DNA of 64,000 nt from Pseudomonas putida. GTDB lineage: Bacteria; Pseudomonadota; Gammaproteobacteria; Pseudomonadales; Pseudomonadaceae. Below are positions 38,733 through 48,895 of the stretch, piece by piece. The stretch is from NCBI RefSeq assembly GCF_003228315.1, contig NZ_CP029693.1:2613501-2677500 (forward strand). The letters are read 5' to 3'. Numbering within the stretch: the stretch's first letter is position 1; the number at the start of each line of letters is the position of its first letter. A program made the position numbers and the translations under genes. The notes under the pieces were generated by a model that saw only the letters and a program-made list of their open reading frames with translations, did no database searches and was not told where the DNA came from.

Positions 38733-40391
38733 TTAGTGCGAAACCGCCCCACTCGCCCCCAGACCGGTCTGCGAACGAACGAATTGCGGGAAGAACAGCG
38801 CCCGCTCATTGTCAGCCGCAGTCGACTTGTCGGTGATCGAGAAGAACCAGATACCGATGAAGGCAATGATCATCGAGAACAGCGCCGGGTACTCATACGG
38901 GAAGATAGCCTTCTCGTGATGCAGGATCTGCACCCAGATGGTCGGGCCGAGGATCATCAACCCTACCGCACTGACCAGGCCCATCCAGCCACCAATCATC
39001 GCACCACGGGTGGTCAGCTTCTTCCAGTACATGGAAAGCAGCAGGACCGGGAAGTTGCAGCTTGCCGCGATGGAGAATGCCAGGCCCACCATGAACGCGA
39101 TGTTCTGGCTTTCAAACAGAATGCCCAGGGCAATTGCCAGCACCGCCAATGCGATGGTGGTGATTTTCGAGACGCGGATCTCATCCTTCTCGTTGGCCTT
39201 GCCCTTCTTAACGACGCTGGCGTACAGGTCGTGGGACACCGCCGAGGCACCGGCCAAGGTCAGACCGGCAACCACTGCCAGAATGGTCGCGAACGCTACC
39301 GCGGAAATGAAGCCCAGGAAGATGCTGCCACCCACCGCGTTGGCCAGGTGCACCGCCGCCATGTTGTTACCACCGACCAATGCGCCAGCGGCATCCTTGA
39401 ACGCCGGGTTGGTGCTGACCAGCAGAATCGCGCCGAAACCGATGATGAAGGTCAGGATATAGAAGTAGCCGATGAAGCCGGTTGCATACAGCACGCTCTT
39501 GCGGGCTTCCTTTGCGTCATTCACGGTGAAGAAGCGCATCAGAATGTGCGGAAGGCCAGCAGTACCGAACATCAGTGCCAGACCAAGGGAGAACGCGGAG
39601 ATCGGGTCTTTCACCAGACCGCCAGGGCTCATGATCGCCTCACCTTTAGGGTGAACCTTGATCGCCTCGGAGAACAGCATATTGAAGTCGAAGTTGACGT
39701 GCTTCATCACCATCAGCGCCATGAAGGAAGCACCGGACAGCAACAGGACAGCCTTGATGATCTGCACCCAGGTGGTTGCCAGCATGCCGCCGAACAACAC
39801 GTAAAGGCACATCAGGATCCCGACCAGGATCACCGCAACGTGATAGTCCAGACCGAACAGCAACTGGATCAGCTTGCCGGCACCGACCATTTGCGCGATC
39901 AGGTAGAACGCCACCACCACCAGCGAGCCGCAGGCGGACAGCGAACGGATCTGGGTTTGCCCCAGGCGATAGGACGCCACGTCAGCAAAGGTGTATTTGC
40001 CCAGGTTACGCAGGCGCTCGGCGATCAGGAACAGAATGATCGGCCAGCCCACCAGGAAGCCGATCGAATAGATCAGGCCGTCGTAGCCGGAGGTGAACAC
40101 CAGCGCGGAAATCCCCAGGAAGGACGCCGCGGACATGTAGTCACCGGCGATTGCCAGACCGTTCTGGAAACCGGTGATCTTGCCGCCCGCCGCATAGTAG
40201 TCCGCTGCCGACTTGTTGCGCTTGGACGCCCAGTAGGTGATGCACAGGGTCGCGCCGACGAAGGCGACGAACATCAGGATCGCCGCGACGTTCAGAGGTT
40301 GTTTCTGCACCGCGCCGGTCAGGGCATCAGCGGCCCAGGCGCCAGGTGCAAAGGCTGCGATGCTCAAAAGAGCCATTAGACGCCGGATCAT
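38733..40391 (-). CDS. actP: Cation/acetate symporter ActP
   Basis: Sodium-coupled uptake of acetate and related short acids (SSS family). It is 552 residues: an N-terminal signal-like segment ([20 protein letters not shown]) and then about thirteen membrane helices. Family motifs include [26 protein letters not shown] and [15 protein letters not shown]. Its start overlaps the stop of the DUF485 gene (ATGA), the conserved yjcH-actP arrangement. No acs gene is in the window. A strong terminator follows. Confidence 0.96.
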   Translation of the reverse strand: MIRRLMALLSIAAFAPGAWAADALTGAVQKQPLNVAAILMFVAFVGATLCITYWASKRNKSAADYYAAGGKITGFQNGLAIAGDYMSAASFLGISALVFTSGYDGLIYSIGFLVGWPIILFLIAERLRNLGKYTFADVASYRLGQTQIRSLSACGSLVVVAFYLIAQMVGAGKLIQLLFGLDYHVAVILVGILMCLYVLFGGMLATTWVQIIKAVLLLSGASFMALMVMKHVNFDFNMLFSEAIKVHPKGEAIMSPGGLVKDPISAFSLGLALMFGTAGLPHILMRFFTVNDAKEARKSVLYATGFIGYFYILTFIIGFGAILLVSTNPAFKDAAGALVGGNNMAAVHLANAVGGSIFLGFISAVAFATILAVVAGLTLAGASAVSHDLYASVVKKGKANEKDEIRVSKITTIALAVLAIALGILFESQNIAFMVGLAFSIAASCNFPVLLLSMYWKKLTTRGAMIGGWMGLVSAVGLMILGPTIWVQILHHEKAIFPYEYPALFSMIIAFIGIWFFSITDKSTAADNERALFFPQFVRSQTGLGASGAVSH

Positions 40392-40699
40392 TGCTGAGCC
40401 TCCTTGAGAATCGCAGTGTTCAGGTCGTCGAATTCGCCGTTGGCGCGTCGCACGTAGATGCCGGTGAGGATGAAGGCCGAGACAATCAGCCCGACACCGA
40501 TCGGGATGCCCCAGGTGATCGAGGATTCAGGGCCGATTTTCGCCCCCAAGACCTGCGGCCCGTAAGCAATCAGAAGGATGAATCCGGAGTAAAGCCCTAG
40601 CATGATCGCCGAAAGAATCCAGGCGAATCGCTCCCTCTTGCTGACCAGCTCCTTGAATCGCGGGCTGTTTTGAATCGAGAGGTAAATGCTGTCGTTCAT
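40388..40699 (-). CDS. yjcH: DUF485 membrane protein (YjcH-like) upstream of actP
   Basis: 103 residues from ATG 40699 ([15 protein letters not shown]); 15 codons further upstream are open but lack a start context. Two membrane helices ([21 protein letters not shown] and [25 protein letters not shown]) in the DUF485 pattern. It is nearly always found before actP and may help assemble or regulate the symporter; its exact role is not known. Coupled to actP by an ATGA overlap. Confidence 0.92.
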   Translation of the reverse strand: MNDSIYLSIQNSPRFKELVSKRERFAWILSAIMLGLYSGFILLIAYGPQVLGAKIGPESSITWGIPIGVGLIVSAFILTGIYVRRANGEFDDLNTAILKEAQQ

Positions 40700-40831
40700 T
40701 GTTTTTATCCTCGCAGCACAGATTATTGTTGGAACGGTATCCACTCTATGCGGCTGCGAGCCGGGTTCCAGACGACCTTAGTCTTAGAACGCCATGACGT
40801 ATTTGCCAATTCCGAGCACACCACAAACAAC

Positions 40832-40921
40832 TGTAGGAGCGAGCCTGCTCGCGATGGCGTCATGTCAGGCAACTTCTCAGTCAACTGACAGACTGCTATC
40901 GCGAGCAGGCTCGCTCCTACA
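40832..40921. repeat. Inverted REP pair (BIME)
   Basis: Arms begin at 40832 (TGTAGGAGCGAGCCTGCTCG) and end at 40921. It lies downstream of the betaine-type binding protein gene. Confidence 0.93.
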
Positions 40922-40940
40922 GGGTCCAGCGAGGTGTCTG

Positions 40941-41786
40941 TTACTTGGTCCAGTCAGCCACGCGCTCAGGGTGCTTGGCTACCCAGTCTTTCGCGGCGGC
41001 TTCAGGCTTGGCGCCTTCCTGGATCGCCAGCATGACTTCACCGATCTCATCCTTCGACGCCCACTGGAAGTTCTTCAGGAACTTGGCCACTTCCGGCGCC
41101 TTGGTCGCCAACTCCTTGCTGCCGATGCTGTTCACGGTTTCAGCCGCGCCGTACACGCCTTTCGGGTCTTCGAGGAAGCGCAGTTTCCACTTGGCGAACA
41201 TCCAGTGCGGCACCCAACCGGTCACGGCAATGGATTCGTTTTTCTTCTCGGCACGGGTCAGCTCGGCAATCATGCCGGCGCCGGAACTGGCCTTGTTCTG
41301 ATAGCCGGTCAGGTCATAGTCCTTGATCGCCTGATCGGTCTTGATCATCACACCGGAACCGGCGTCGATGCCGACAATGCGCTTCTTGAAGCTGTCGTCG
41401 GTTTTCAGATCTTCGATGGACTTGGCCTTGACGTATTCCGGCACGATCAGGCCGATCTTCGCGTCCTTGAAGTTCGGGCCGTAGTCGACGACCTGGTCCT
41501 TGTTCTTGGCCCAGTAATCACCGTGGGTCACCGGCAGCCAGGCGGACAGCATGGCGTCGAGTTTGCCAGTGGCCACGCCCTGCCACATGATCCCGGTCGC
41601 AACGGCTTGCAGCTTCACGTCGTAATTGAGTTTCTGCTTGATCACTTCGGCGGCCACATGGGTGGTCGCGACACTGTCGGACCAGCCATCAACGTAACCG
41701 ATGGTCACTTCCTTGGCCTGGGCGAATGTGGAGCCGATCGCAAGCGCCAGAGCGGCACCTGCGCCTAAAAGTCGTCGCATCTTCAT
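40941..41786 (-). CDS. Glycine betaine-type ABC transporter substrate-binding protein (OpuAC family)
   Basis: 281 residues with signal peptide MKMRRLLGAGAALALAIGSTFAQA. The periplasmic domain is an OpuAC/ProX-like quaternary-amine binder: KEVTIGYVDGWSDSVATTHVAAEVIKQ, ATGKLDAMLSAWLPVTHGDYW and IAVTGWVPHWMFAKWKLRFL provide the tryptophans that usually form the cage for trimethylammonium groups. No permease or ATPase genes adjoin, so it is an orphan binding protein that must serve a transporter encoded elsewhere, as is known for several betaine/choline/carnitine binders in Pseudomonas. Exact ligand is not determined. Confidence 0.88.
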   Translation of the reverse strand: MKMRRLLGAGAALALAIGSTFAQAKEVTIGYVDGWSDSVATTHVAAEVIKQKLNYDVKLQAVATGIMWQGVATGKLDAMLSAWLPVTHGDYWAKNKDQVVDYGPNFKDAKIGLIVPEYVKAKSIEDLKTDDSFKKRIVGIDAGSGVMIKTDQAIKDYDLTGYQNKASSGAGMIAELTRAEKKNESIAVTGWVPHWMFAKWKLRFLEDPKGVYGAAETVNSIGSKELATKAPEVAKFLKNFQWASKDEIGEVMLAIQEGAKPEAAAKDWVAKHPERVADWTK

Positions 41787-42130
41787 CGTTACTTCCCCGA
41801 AAGTGCTGCGCCCGACGGGTGCCGAGCCGCGTCAACGTATTGTTATGGTGCACAGCGCCCCCATCACGCCCACCGCCAACTCTTTCGATCATCAGCGCGA
41901 TTTATCAACGGGGGCACTGACGCCTTCGATCATCAACCCGACCGTCATTGCGACCTGATCTGCCAGCGACCTCAAGGCATCGAGAAACGACATCAGAACG
42001 CCATTAACCCAGCGTCATATAAATGCACCGGGCAATACGCCCGAACTTTGCATGTCAAAATCATGCGAGGGCCCAAGCACGCGGTAAATGCAGGTAACAT
42101 GCGCCGCTTTGTTCCCCAGACGGCCTGATC
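41787..42130. other. Divergent intergenic region between betaine-binding protein and GH17-like gene
   Basis: 344 nt without a supported gene. Apart from a GGGAAG ribosome binding site for the binding-protein gene I can assign nothing; no REP, terminator or palindromic operator stood out. Confidence 0.5.
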
Positions 42131-43683
42131 ATGCCCGTGACTTCCCGCTTTCCTTTTCTCCCCTATCTGTTTGCTTGCCTGCTGGGGCTTTTTGCCCTTT
42201 GCGGCTTCTGGTATGGCCTTGGCAAACCGGTGATTCTGCCGGATGCCGCCACCCCGACGCACAAGCTGCAATGCGCCTCCTACACGCCTTTCGACAAGGA
42301 CCAGTCGCCGTTCGATGTACCGTTCAACTTGCGTCCGGAGCGCATGGACGCCGACCTCGCGCTGCTCGCTAAAAGCTTCCAGTGCATCCGTACCTATTCC
42401 ATGACCGGCCTCGACGCCCTGCCCGATCTGGCGCGCAAACATGGGTTGAAATTGATGATCGGTGCCTGGGTCAACAGCAACCCGGTGGACACGGAAAAGG
42501 AGGTCGACCTGCTGATCGCTTCGGCCAATGCCAATCCGGACGTAGTAACTGCGGTCATCGTCGGCAACGAAACCCTGCTGCGCAAGGAAGTGACCGGGGC
42601 GCAATTGGCCAGGCTGATCAACAAGGTCAAAAGCCAGGTCAAGCAGCCTGTCACCTATGCCGATGTCTGGGAGTTCTGGCTCAAGCATCCGGAAATCGCC
42701 CCCGCCGTGGATTTCCTGACCATCCACCTGTTGCCGTACTGGGAAGATGATCCATCGAACATCGATGCCGCCCTGCAACATGTGGCGCAGGTACGCCAGG
42801 TGTTCGGCAACAAATTCGCCCCCAAGGACGTGATGATCGGCGAAACCGGCTGGCCGAGCGAAGGCCGCCAGCGTGAAACCGCCTTGCCGAGCCGGGTCAA
42901 CGAAGCCAAATTCATTCGCGGTTTTGTCGCCATGGCCGAGCAGGAAGGTTGGCGCTACAACCTCATCGAGGCCTTCGACCAACCGTGGAAACGCGCCAGT
43001 GAAGGTGCGGTAGGCGGTTACTGGGGGCTGTTCGACGCAGACCGACAGGACAAAGGCGTGCTGGCCGGTCCGGTCACCAACGTGCCGTACTGGTCCCAGT
43101 GGCTGATGGTCGGTGGCTTGATTTTCCTCGGCACGCTGCTGCTTGGCGGTCGTGTGCGAGACACCCGCGCGGCCTTGGTATTGCCGCTGCTGGGTGCCCT
43201 GGCAGCCTGCTCGCTGGGGCATGGGGCGATCTGGCGCGAGTCACCACCAGGTTTACCAGTGAGTGGCTGTGGGTCGCGCTGCTGACGGCGTTGAATCTGC
43301 TGGTACTGGCCCACGCGGCGTTGACGTTGAGTCCCCGCACCGGTTGGCGCGGAAGGGCATTCAATGCGCTTGAGCGTCGCTCAGGCTTGCTGGTGGCTGT
43401 GGTTGGGTTTGCGGCGGCGATCATGATGCTGGAACTGGTGTTCGACCCACGCTATCGCAGCTTTCCGAGTGTCGCGTTCATCGTGCCGGCGCTGGTCTAC
43501 CTGTGCCGCCCGGTGAACGTGCCGCGCCGGGAAATCGCCCTGCTGACCTTCATCATCGGTGCCGGCATTGCGCCGCAGCTGTTTCGTGAAGGATTGGAGA
43601 ACCAGCAAGCCTGGGGTTGGGCACTGGTGAGTGTGTTGATGGTGGCGGCGTTGTGGCGCTGCTTGCGGGTTCGCAAGACTTAA
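42131..43683 (+). pseudogene. GH17-like beta-glucan synthase membrane protein, frameshifted
   Basis: The first frame (42131-43285) encodes a membrane segment, then a glycoside-hydrolase-17-like domain with both catalytic glutamates visible (IVGNETLLRKE, donor; IGETGWPSEG, nucleophile) and the start of a second membrane segment. It then runs into an unrelated tail (SPPGLPVSGCGSRC) and stops. The missing C-terminal membrane domain continues in the next frame from about 43230 to 43683 (TRFTSEWLWVALLTALNLLV to FREGLENQQAWGWALVSVLM). Related Pseudomonas proteins, described as beta-(1-6) glucan synthases, are single polypeptides of about 520 residues. One lost base near the GGGG at 43219-43229 would explain it. 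A sequencing error is possible; otherwise the GH17 domain may still be made without its C-terminal helices. Confidence 0.82.
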
Positions 43684-43704
43684 GCCTTCATTGAGCCAAG
43701 GATA

Positions 43705-43778
43705 ATCGCGAGCAGGCTCGCTCCTACAGTTGATCTCAGTGTTTACGAAATCCCTGTAGGAGCGAGCCTGCTCGCGAT
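43705..43778. repeat. Inverted REP pair (BIME)
   Basis: Inverted arm ATCGCGAGCAGGCTCGCTCC at 43705 and direct arm TGTAGGAGCGAGCCTGCTCG at 43755, between two convergent genes. Confidence 0.93.
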
Positions 43779-43787
43779 AGCCATCTA

Positions 43788-44156
43788 TCAGGCGCTACGG
43801 GAGGCCCGGACCAACCGCAACCCCGCAATCACCACCGCAAACACCGCCAGCGTCGTGTTGTACAACGCCAACGCCGGAAACCCGAGCACCAGCGCAAGCA
43901 ACGCCAGCCACCACCCTGCCCTCCCCGGCACCACGAAGCCGATCACCGCAGCGGCCAACGCGGCCCACCCCAGTACCGCGAAGTGAATCATCAACCCCAG
44001 GTTCGAACGCACCTGGCATTCCCAACGGCTCGCCTCATCGACGCAGATGCCCACCCACTGCGCATCTTCCATGAAGCCATAACGCGCGCCATAACTGGCG
44101 GCCAGCCATAACGGCAGCAAAACGAGCAGAAGAACAACGGGCAGGCGGCGGGACAT
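43788..44156 (-). CDS. Small membrane protein of unknown function
   Basis: 122 residues from ATG 44156 (MSRRLPVVLLLVL). Three to four hydrophobic segments: LPVVLLLVLLPLWLAASYGA, LMIHFAVLGWAALAAAVIGFVV, and WWLALLALVLGFPALALYNTTLAVFAVVIAGL. Between the first two lies an extracytoplasmic loop with two cysteines (VGICVDEASRWECQV) that could form a disulfide. I do not recognise the family. It sits between a REP pair and the divergent hydrolase gene. Confidence 0.75.
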   Translation of the reverse strand: MSRRLPVVLLLVLLPLWLAASYGARYGFMEDAQWVGICVDEASRWECQVRSNLGLMIHFAVLGWAALAAAVIGFVVPGRAGWWLALLALVLGFPALALYNTTLAVFAVVIAGLRLVRASRSA

Positions 44157-44378
44157 GTAACGCTCCAATCGGAAAAATCGGCGGCCAGCTTAATCGCCGG
44201 CCAGCCGTAAGCAAGCACTAACAACAGTTAACTGGTCATTCATTCTCTGCAAAGTGTATCGTCCAGCTACTATTACTCCGAATTAAGCCTGTTTGGTGCC
44301 GATGCATGGCACTTTGGCGCAAATCCAGTGGTCATAGCCTGCGAACTTCATTCGGCACCTTTTCTAAGGGATTTAGTC

Positions 44379-45677
44379 ATGCTCCGTTCCTTGCGCTTCG
44401 CCGCCCTGCTGGGTGGCCTTTTCCTGAGTGCGTCCGCACTGGCGGCTGATGTCGACGCCGCCGGTTATGGCTACCCCCTGACCAACCCGTTTGAAGCGAC
44501 CATCGCCACGACGCCACCGGATTTGCGTCCGGACCTGCCGCTGGACGACGACATCGATCAATCCGATCACACCCTCACGTTACGCCCGGAGCGTCAGTTC
44601 GAGCTGCCGGACAACTTCTGGGCCGTGAAAAAGCTCACCTATCGCATCGCTACCCAGGACAAGCCCGCCCCACTGATCTTCCTGATCGCCGGCACCGGTG
44701 CGCGCTATGACAGCAGCCTGAACGAATACCTGAAAAAGCTTTACTACAAGGCTGGCTACCATGTGGTGCAACTGTCCTCGCCCACCAGCTTCGACTTCAT
44801 GAGCGCTGCATCGCGCTTTGCCACGCCGGGTATCACCAAGGATGACGCCGAAGACATGTATCGGGTCATGCAGGCCGTGCGGGCGCAAAACCCGAAACTG
44901 CCGGTCACCGAGTACTACCTGACGGGTTATAGCCTCGGCGCCCTGGATGCGGCATTCGTCGCGCACCTGGACGAAACCCGCCGCAGTTTCAACTTCAAGA
45001 AAGTCCTGCTGCTCAACCCCCCGGTCAACCTCTACACCTCGATCACCAATCTCGACAAGCTGGTGCAGACCGAGGTCAAGGGCATCACCAACAGCACCAC
45101 CTTCTATGAACTGGTGCTGAACAAGCTGACCCGCTACTTCCAGCAGAAGGGCTACATCGATCTCAACGATGCGCTGCTCTACGACTTCCAGCAGTCCAAG
45201 CAACACCTGACCAACGAGCAGATGGCCATGTTGATCGGCACCTCGTTCCGCTTCTCGGCGGCCGACATCGCCTTTACTTCGGACCTGATCAACCGTCGCG
45301 GACTGATCACACCACCGAAAACCCCGATCACCGAAGGCACCAGCCTCACGCCGTACCTCAAGCGCGCGCTGCAGTGTGACTTCGACTGCTACATCACCGA
45401 GCAGGTCATCCCCATGTGGCGCGCCCGTACCGACGGCGGCAGCCTGCTGCAACTGATCGATCAGGTGAGCCTGTATGCCCTTGAGGATTACCTGCACAAA
45501 AGCCCGAAAATCGCGGTCATGCACAACGCCGACGACGTGATCCTCGGCCCCGGTGACCTGGGTTTCCTGCGCAAGACCTTTGGCGATCGCCTGACCGTCT
45601 ACCCGTTGGGCGGTCACTGCGGCAACCTCAACTACCGCGTCAACAGCGACGCCATGCTGGAGTTCTTCCGTGGCTAA
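44379..45677 (+). CDS. Exported alpha/beta hydrolase overlapping mlaA
   Basis: 432 residues from ATG 44379 (MLRSLRFAALLG), beginning with a signal peptide that should be cut after SASALA. The mature protein has an alpha/beta-hydrolase core: LIFLIAGTGARYDSSLNEYL (oxyanion-type strand), the nucleophile elbow YLTGYSLGALDAAF, Asp in AVMHNADDVILGPGD, and His in YPLGGHCGNLNYR. So a periplasmic serine hydrolase is likely. Its last codons overlap the GTG of mlaA by 8 nt, so the two are translationally coupled and probably act on the same envelope lipids. Substrate is not known. Confidence 0.82.
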   Translation: MLRSLRFAALLGGLFLSASALAADVDAAGYGYPLTNPFEATIATTPPDLRPDLPLDDDIDQSDHTLTLRPERQFELPDNFWAVKKLTYRIATQDKPAPLIFLIAGTGARYDSSLNEYLKKLYYKAGYHVVQLSSPTSFDFMSAASRFATPGITKDDAEDMYRVMQAVRAQNPKLPVTEYYLTGYSLGALDAAFVAHLDETRRSFNFKKVLLLNPPVNLYTSITNLDKLVQTEVKGITNSTTFYELVLNKLTRYFQQKGYIDLNDALLYDFQQSKQHLTNEQMAMLIGTSFRFSAADIAFTSDLINRRGLITPPKTPITEGTSLTPYLKRALQCDFDCYITEQVIPMWRARTDGGSLLQLIDQVSLYALEDYLHKSPKIAVMHNADDVILGPGDLGFLRKTFGDRLTVYPLGGHCGNLNYRVNSDAMLEFFRG

Positions 45678-46458
45678 ATACCTCCTGCTTATCGCCGCCT
45701 TACTCTGCGCAACCGCTGCCAATGCCGACAACAGCAAGGCCAACGCCCCCGTGGTCGTCGACAGCGATGGTTTCAAGGAGCCCTTGAGCAAGCTGAAATT
45801 CAACCCCGGGCTGGATCAGCGCGAATTCGAGCGCTCGACCCTCAGTGCGCTGAACGTCTACGACCCGCTGGAGCAGTGGAACCGCCGCGTTTACCACTTC
45901 AACTACCGTTTCGACCAATGGGTGTTCCTGCCGGTGGTCAACGGCTATCGCTACGTCACACCAAGCTTCCTGCGCACCGGCGTCAGTAACTTCTTCAACA
46001 ACCTGGGTGATGTGCCTAACCTGCTGAACAGCCTGTTGCAGTTCAAGGGCCAGCGTTCGATGGAAATCACCGGACGCCTGCTGCTCAACACCACCATCGG
46101 CATCGCCGGTTTGTGGGACCCGGCCACCGCCATGGGTCTGCCGCGCCAGAACGAAGACTTTGGCCAGACCCTGGGTTTCTATGGCGTACCGGGCGGCGCC
46201 TACTTCGTGTTGCCGATCCTCGGCCCGTCGAACCTGCGTGATACCGGCGGCCTTGTGGTGGATTTCAGCGCCGAGAACGCGATCAACTTCCTGAACGTCG
46301 CCGAAGTCAGCTCCAACCATCCGGAAGTGTGGGTGCTGCGCGGCATCGACAAGCGCTATCAGACCAGCTTCCGCTACGGCCAGCTGAACTCGCCGTTCGA
46401 GTACGAGAAGGTGCGGTACGTGTACACCGAGTCGCGCAAGTTGCAGATCGCCGAATAG
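45670..46458 (+). CDS. mlaA: MlaA (VacJ) family protein, outer membrane lipid asymmetry
   Basis: Removes mislocalised phospholipids from the outer leaflet of the outer membrane for retrograde transport by the Mla system. It is 262 residues from GTG 45670. Family segments: YDPLEQWNRRVYHFNYRFDQ, VSNFFNNLGDVPNLLNSLLQ, GLPRQNEDFGQTLGFYGVPGGAYFVLPILGPS. The signal MAKYLLLIAALLCATAANA ends in a signal-peptidase-I type site; I do not see the lipobox found in E. coli MlaA. It overlaps the hydrolase gene upstream. Confidence 0.94.
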   Translation: MAKYLLLIAALLCATAANADNSKANAPVVVDSDGFKEPLSKLKFNPGLDQREFERSTLSALNVYDPLEQWNRRVYHFNYRFDQWVFLPVVNGYRYVTPSFLRTGVSNFFNNLGDVPNLLNSLLQFKGQRSMEITGRLLLNTTIGIAGLWDPATAMGLPRQNEDFGQTLGFYGVPGGAYFVLPILGPSNLRDTGGLVVDFSAENAINFLNVAEVSSNHPEVWVLRGIDKRYQTSFRYGQLNSPFEYEKVRYVYTESRKLQIAE

Positions 46459-46478
46459 TTACAGCAATCACAAAACAC

Positions 46479-46568
46479 TGTAGGAGCGAGCCTGCTCGCG
46501 ATAGGGCCGTGCCAGTCACCTTCAAGGTCGACTGATACGCCGCCATCGCGAGCAGGCTCGTTCCTACA
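46479..46568. repeat. Inverted REP pair (BIME)
   Basis: Direct arm TGTAGGAGCGAGCCTGCTCG at 46479; the inverted arm ending at 46568 has one change (GGCTCGTTCC). Between convergent genes. Confidence 0.92.
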
Positions 46569-46586
46569 GTTTGTATGTGTGGGCAG

Positions 46587-47501
46587 TTAGCCCTTCAGCG
46601 CCTTCCAGATCCTGCCAACAACCATCACCCCCGCCAATACCACCGCCCCCGCCACAATCCCCGCCACTGCATTGAGCAACGTCGGCACGATAAACCCTGC
46701 CCCGCCCGCCCCTGCGCTGACACTCTCGATCCAGTGATGCACCACTGGCACACCGTGGGTGAGGATCCCGCCACCCACCAGGAACATCGCCGCCGTGCCA
46801 ATCACCGACAAGCTTTTCATCATGTACGGCGCCGCACGCAGTATCCCGCTGCCGATGCTCTTGGCCATCTGCCCCGGCTTTTGCGTCAGCCACAAACCCA
46901 GGTCGTCCAGTTTGACGATGCCCGCCACCAGGCCATAGACACCAATGGTCATGACAATGGCGATGCCCGACAGCACGACGACTTGCTGGGCCAGCGCCGA
47001 TTCAGCCACGACACCCAGCGTGATCGCGATGATTTCCGCCGAGAGAATGAAATCGGTACGGATCGCGCCCTTGATCTTGTCCTTCTCGAACGCCACCAGA
47101 TCCACTGCCGAGTCAGCCACAGCCTCGACCAATTCGGTATGCCCGGCCTGATCTTCAGCCTCGCTGTGCAGGAATTTGTGGGCCAGCTTCTCGACCCCTT
47201 CGAAACACAAGTAGGCGCCACCGAGCATCAGCAAGGGCGTGACCAGCCAGGGAACGAACGCGCTGATGGCCAAGGCCGACGGCACCAGGATCAGTTTGTT
47301 GATGAACGAACCCTTGGCCACCGCCCAGACCACGGGGATTTCCCGCTCGGCCCGCACGCCGCTGACCTGCTGGGCATTGAGCGCCAGATCATCACCCAAT
47401 ACGCCGGCGGTCTTCTTGGCGGCCATCTTGGTCATCAACGCGACGTCGTCCAGCACCGCCGCGATGTCGTCGATCAGCACCAGCAAACTGCTTCCTGCCA
47501 T
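46587..47501 (-). CDS. DUF808 family inner membrane protein (YedI-like)
   Basis: 304 residues from ATG 47501 ([21 protein letters not shown]), the usual start for the family; the longer ORF lacks a start context. Several membrane helices, with conserved cytoplasmic blocks [21 protein letters not shown] and [22 protein letters not shown]. Function is unknown. It diverges from the TetR regulator gene, with about 135 nt between starts. Confidence 0.9.
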   Translation of the reverse strand: MAGSSLLVLIDDIAAVLDDVALMTKMAAKKTAGVLGDDLALNAQQVSGVRAEREIPVVWAVAKGSFINKLILVPSALAISAFVPWLVTPLLMLGGAYLCFEGVEKLAHKFLHSEAEDQAGHTELVEAVADSAVDLVAFEKDKIKGAIRTDFILSAEIIAITLGVVAESALAQQVVVLSGIAIVMTIGVYGLVAGIVKLDDLGLWLTQKPGQMAKSIGSGILRAAPYMMKSLSVIGTAAMFLVGGGILTHGVPVVHHWIESVSAGAGGAGFIVPTLLNAVAGIVAGAVVLAGVMVVGRIWKALKG

Positions 47502-47635
47502 GAATCGGGTTTCCTTCTTTAATGAATGCCGTGCAGCATAGCGCGGCCGCGCACGGCACGGAGCATTCTTGAGCGCCGCCAAAGGCCGGTGCTACCATGC
47601 GCCACCGCCAGAACAGGCAAGGAACCACCTGGTTT

Positions 47636-48241
47636 ATGAGCACAATCCGCGAGCGCAACAAACAACTGATCCTGCGTGCCGCCAGTGAAGAATTTGCCGA
47701 CAAGGGCTTCGCTGCGACCAAAACCAGCGACATCGCAGCCAAGGCGGGATTGCCCAAGCCCAACGTCTACTACTACTTCAAATCCAAGGAAAACCTCTAC
47801 CGCGAGGTCCTGGAGAGCATCATCGAGCCGATTCTGCAGGCCTCGACGCCGTTCAATCCGGACGGTGTGCCCAGTGAAGTGCTGAGCGGCTACATCCGCT
47901 CGAAAATCCGCATCTCCCGCGACCTGCCGTTTGCTTCCAAGGTATTCGCCAGCGAAATCATGCACGGCGCACCGCACCTGAGCACCGACCTGGTCGAACA
48001 GCTCAACAGCCAGGCCAAGCACAACATCGACTGCATCCAGACCTGGATCGACCGCGGCCAGATCGCCCCCATCGACCCCAACCACCTGATGTTCAGCATC
48101 TGGGCCGCGACCCAGACCTACGCCGACTTCGACTGGCAGATCACGGCCATCACCGGCAAAGAGAAGCTGGATGAGGCGGATTATGAAGCGGCGGCGCAGA
48201 CCATTACTCGGTTGGTGCTCAAGGGGTGTGAGCCGGACTGA
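47636..48241 (+). CDS. TetR family regulator (RutR/YcdC-like C-terminal domain)
   Basis: 201 residues from ATG 47636 (MSTIRERNKQLIL). TetR helix-turn-helix: FADKGFAATKTSDIAAKAGLPKPNVYYYFKSKENLYREVL. The C-terminal part (SGYIRSKIRISRDLPFASKVFASEIMHGAPHL and FSIWAATQTYADFDWQI) resembles the RutR-type ligand domain. The neighbouring gcl operon and urea transporter make control of nucleobase, glyoxylate or urea metabolism plausible. The target is not proven; it could also regulate the divergent DUF808 gene. Confidence 0.88.
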   Translation: MSTIRERNKQLILRAASEEFADKGFAATKTSDIAAKAGLPKPNVYYYFKSKENLYREVLESIIEPILQASTPFNPDGVPSEVLSGYIRSKIRISRDLPFASKVFASEIMHGAPHLSTDLVEQLNSQAKHNIDCIQTWIDRGQIAPIDPNHLMFSIWAATQTYADFDWQITAITGKEKLDEADYEAAAQTITRLVLKGCEPD

Positions 48242-48260
48242 TCGTCCGCGGCGTCCCCTT

Positions 48261-48322
48261 CGCGAGCAGGCTCGCTCCTACATATGATCGCTTTCCATTG
48301 TAGGAGCGAGCCTGCTCGCGAT
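48261..48322. repeat. Inverted REP pair (BIME) flanking the RAYT gene
   Basis: Inverted arm CGCGAGCAGGCTCGCTCCTA at 48261 and direct arm TGTAGGAGCGAGCCTGCTCG at 48299, with about 16 nt between. It lies 21 nt past the transposase stop. Confidence 0.93.
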
Positions 48323-48342
48323 CGGGGCAACACGGTTCCGGC

Positions 48343-48801
48343 TCAAACCCAAATGGCATCCCACAGCGGATAGTCACCAAGCTTCTCCACCAATCCAGCC
48401 CTCAGTGGGTTGGCTACAACATATCGAGCCAGCTTTACCAGATCCTCCTCCCGCCGCAGTGCCCGGTCATGAAAGCCTCGTTGCCAGAGACTGGTATTTC
48501 GACCAGTGGATTGCCTCACTGCTTTGGTACTCATCGACTTGGTCCTTTGCATCAGGTCACTCAAAGATCCCTGCTGCAGCTCTATCAACCAATGAAAATG
48601 ATCCGGCATGACCACCCAGGCCAATGAGGTCGCCAAGCCAGAGTTCTGCGCATTTCGAAATTCATTGACGACCAGTCTCCCCAAGGCGAAATCCTTGAAA
48701 AACGGTGTCCTGTGATGGGTATTGCTGGTTAACAGATAAATTCGATTGGCTTCGGTATGGCGCCCGATTCGCAATCGGTGTGCAGCAGGTAAATCCAGCA
48801 T
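48343..48801 (-). mobile_element. REP-associated tyrosine transposase (RAYT, IS200/IS605-like)
   Basis: 152-residue Y1-type HUH nuclease. The HUH motif is in VVMPDHFHWLIEL, and the presumed catalytic Tyr is in KLARYVVANPLRAGLV. The LWQRGFHDRALR block is also typical of RAYTs. RAYTs nick and mobilise REP hairpins but do not themselves move like IS elements. This copy is flanked on both sides by REP pairs (48261-48322 and 48896-48984), the classical RAYT-REP arrangement, and is the likely agent for the 20 or so REP loci in this window. The gene looks intact. Confidence 0.93.
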
Positions 48802-48895
48802 TCCTTTGCCTCTCAGATCAAGTCATGAGAAGGCTAGTTCTGTGGAATCAAGGGGACGGGACAAACTTCTGGCCGGATGTGTCTGGTAGATGGCT

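Noticed and set aside
48343-48801. Ordinary IS200-type insertion sequence
   Set aside because: The Y1 protein is of RAYT type, has no IS ends or TnpB partner, and is bordered by REP pairs.
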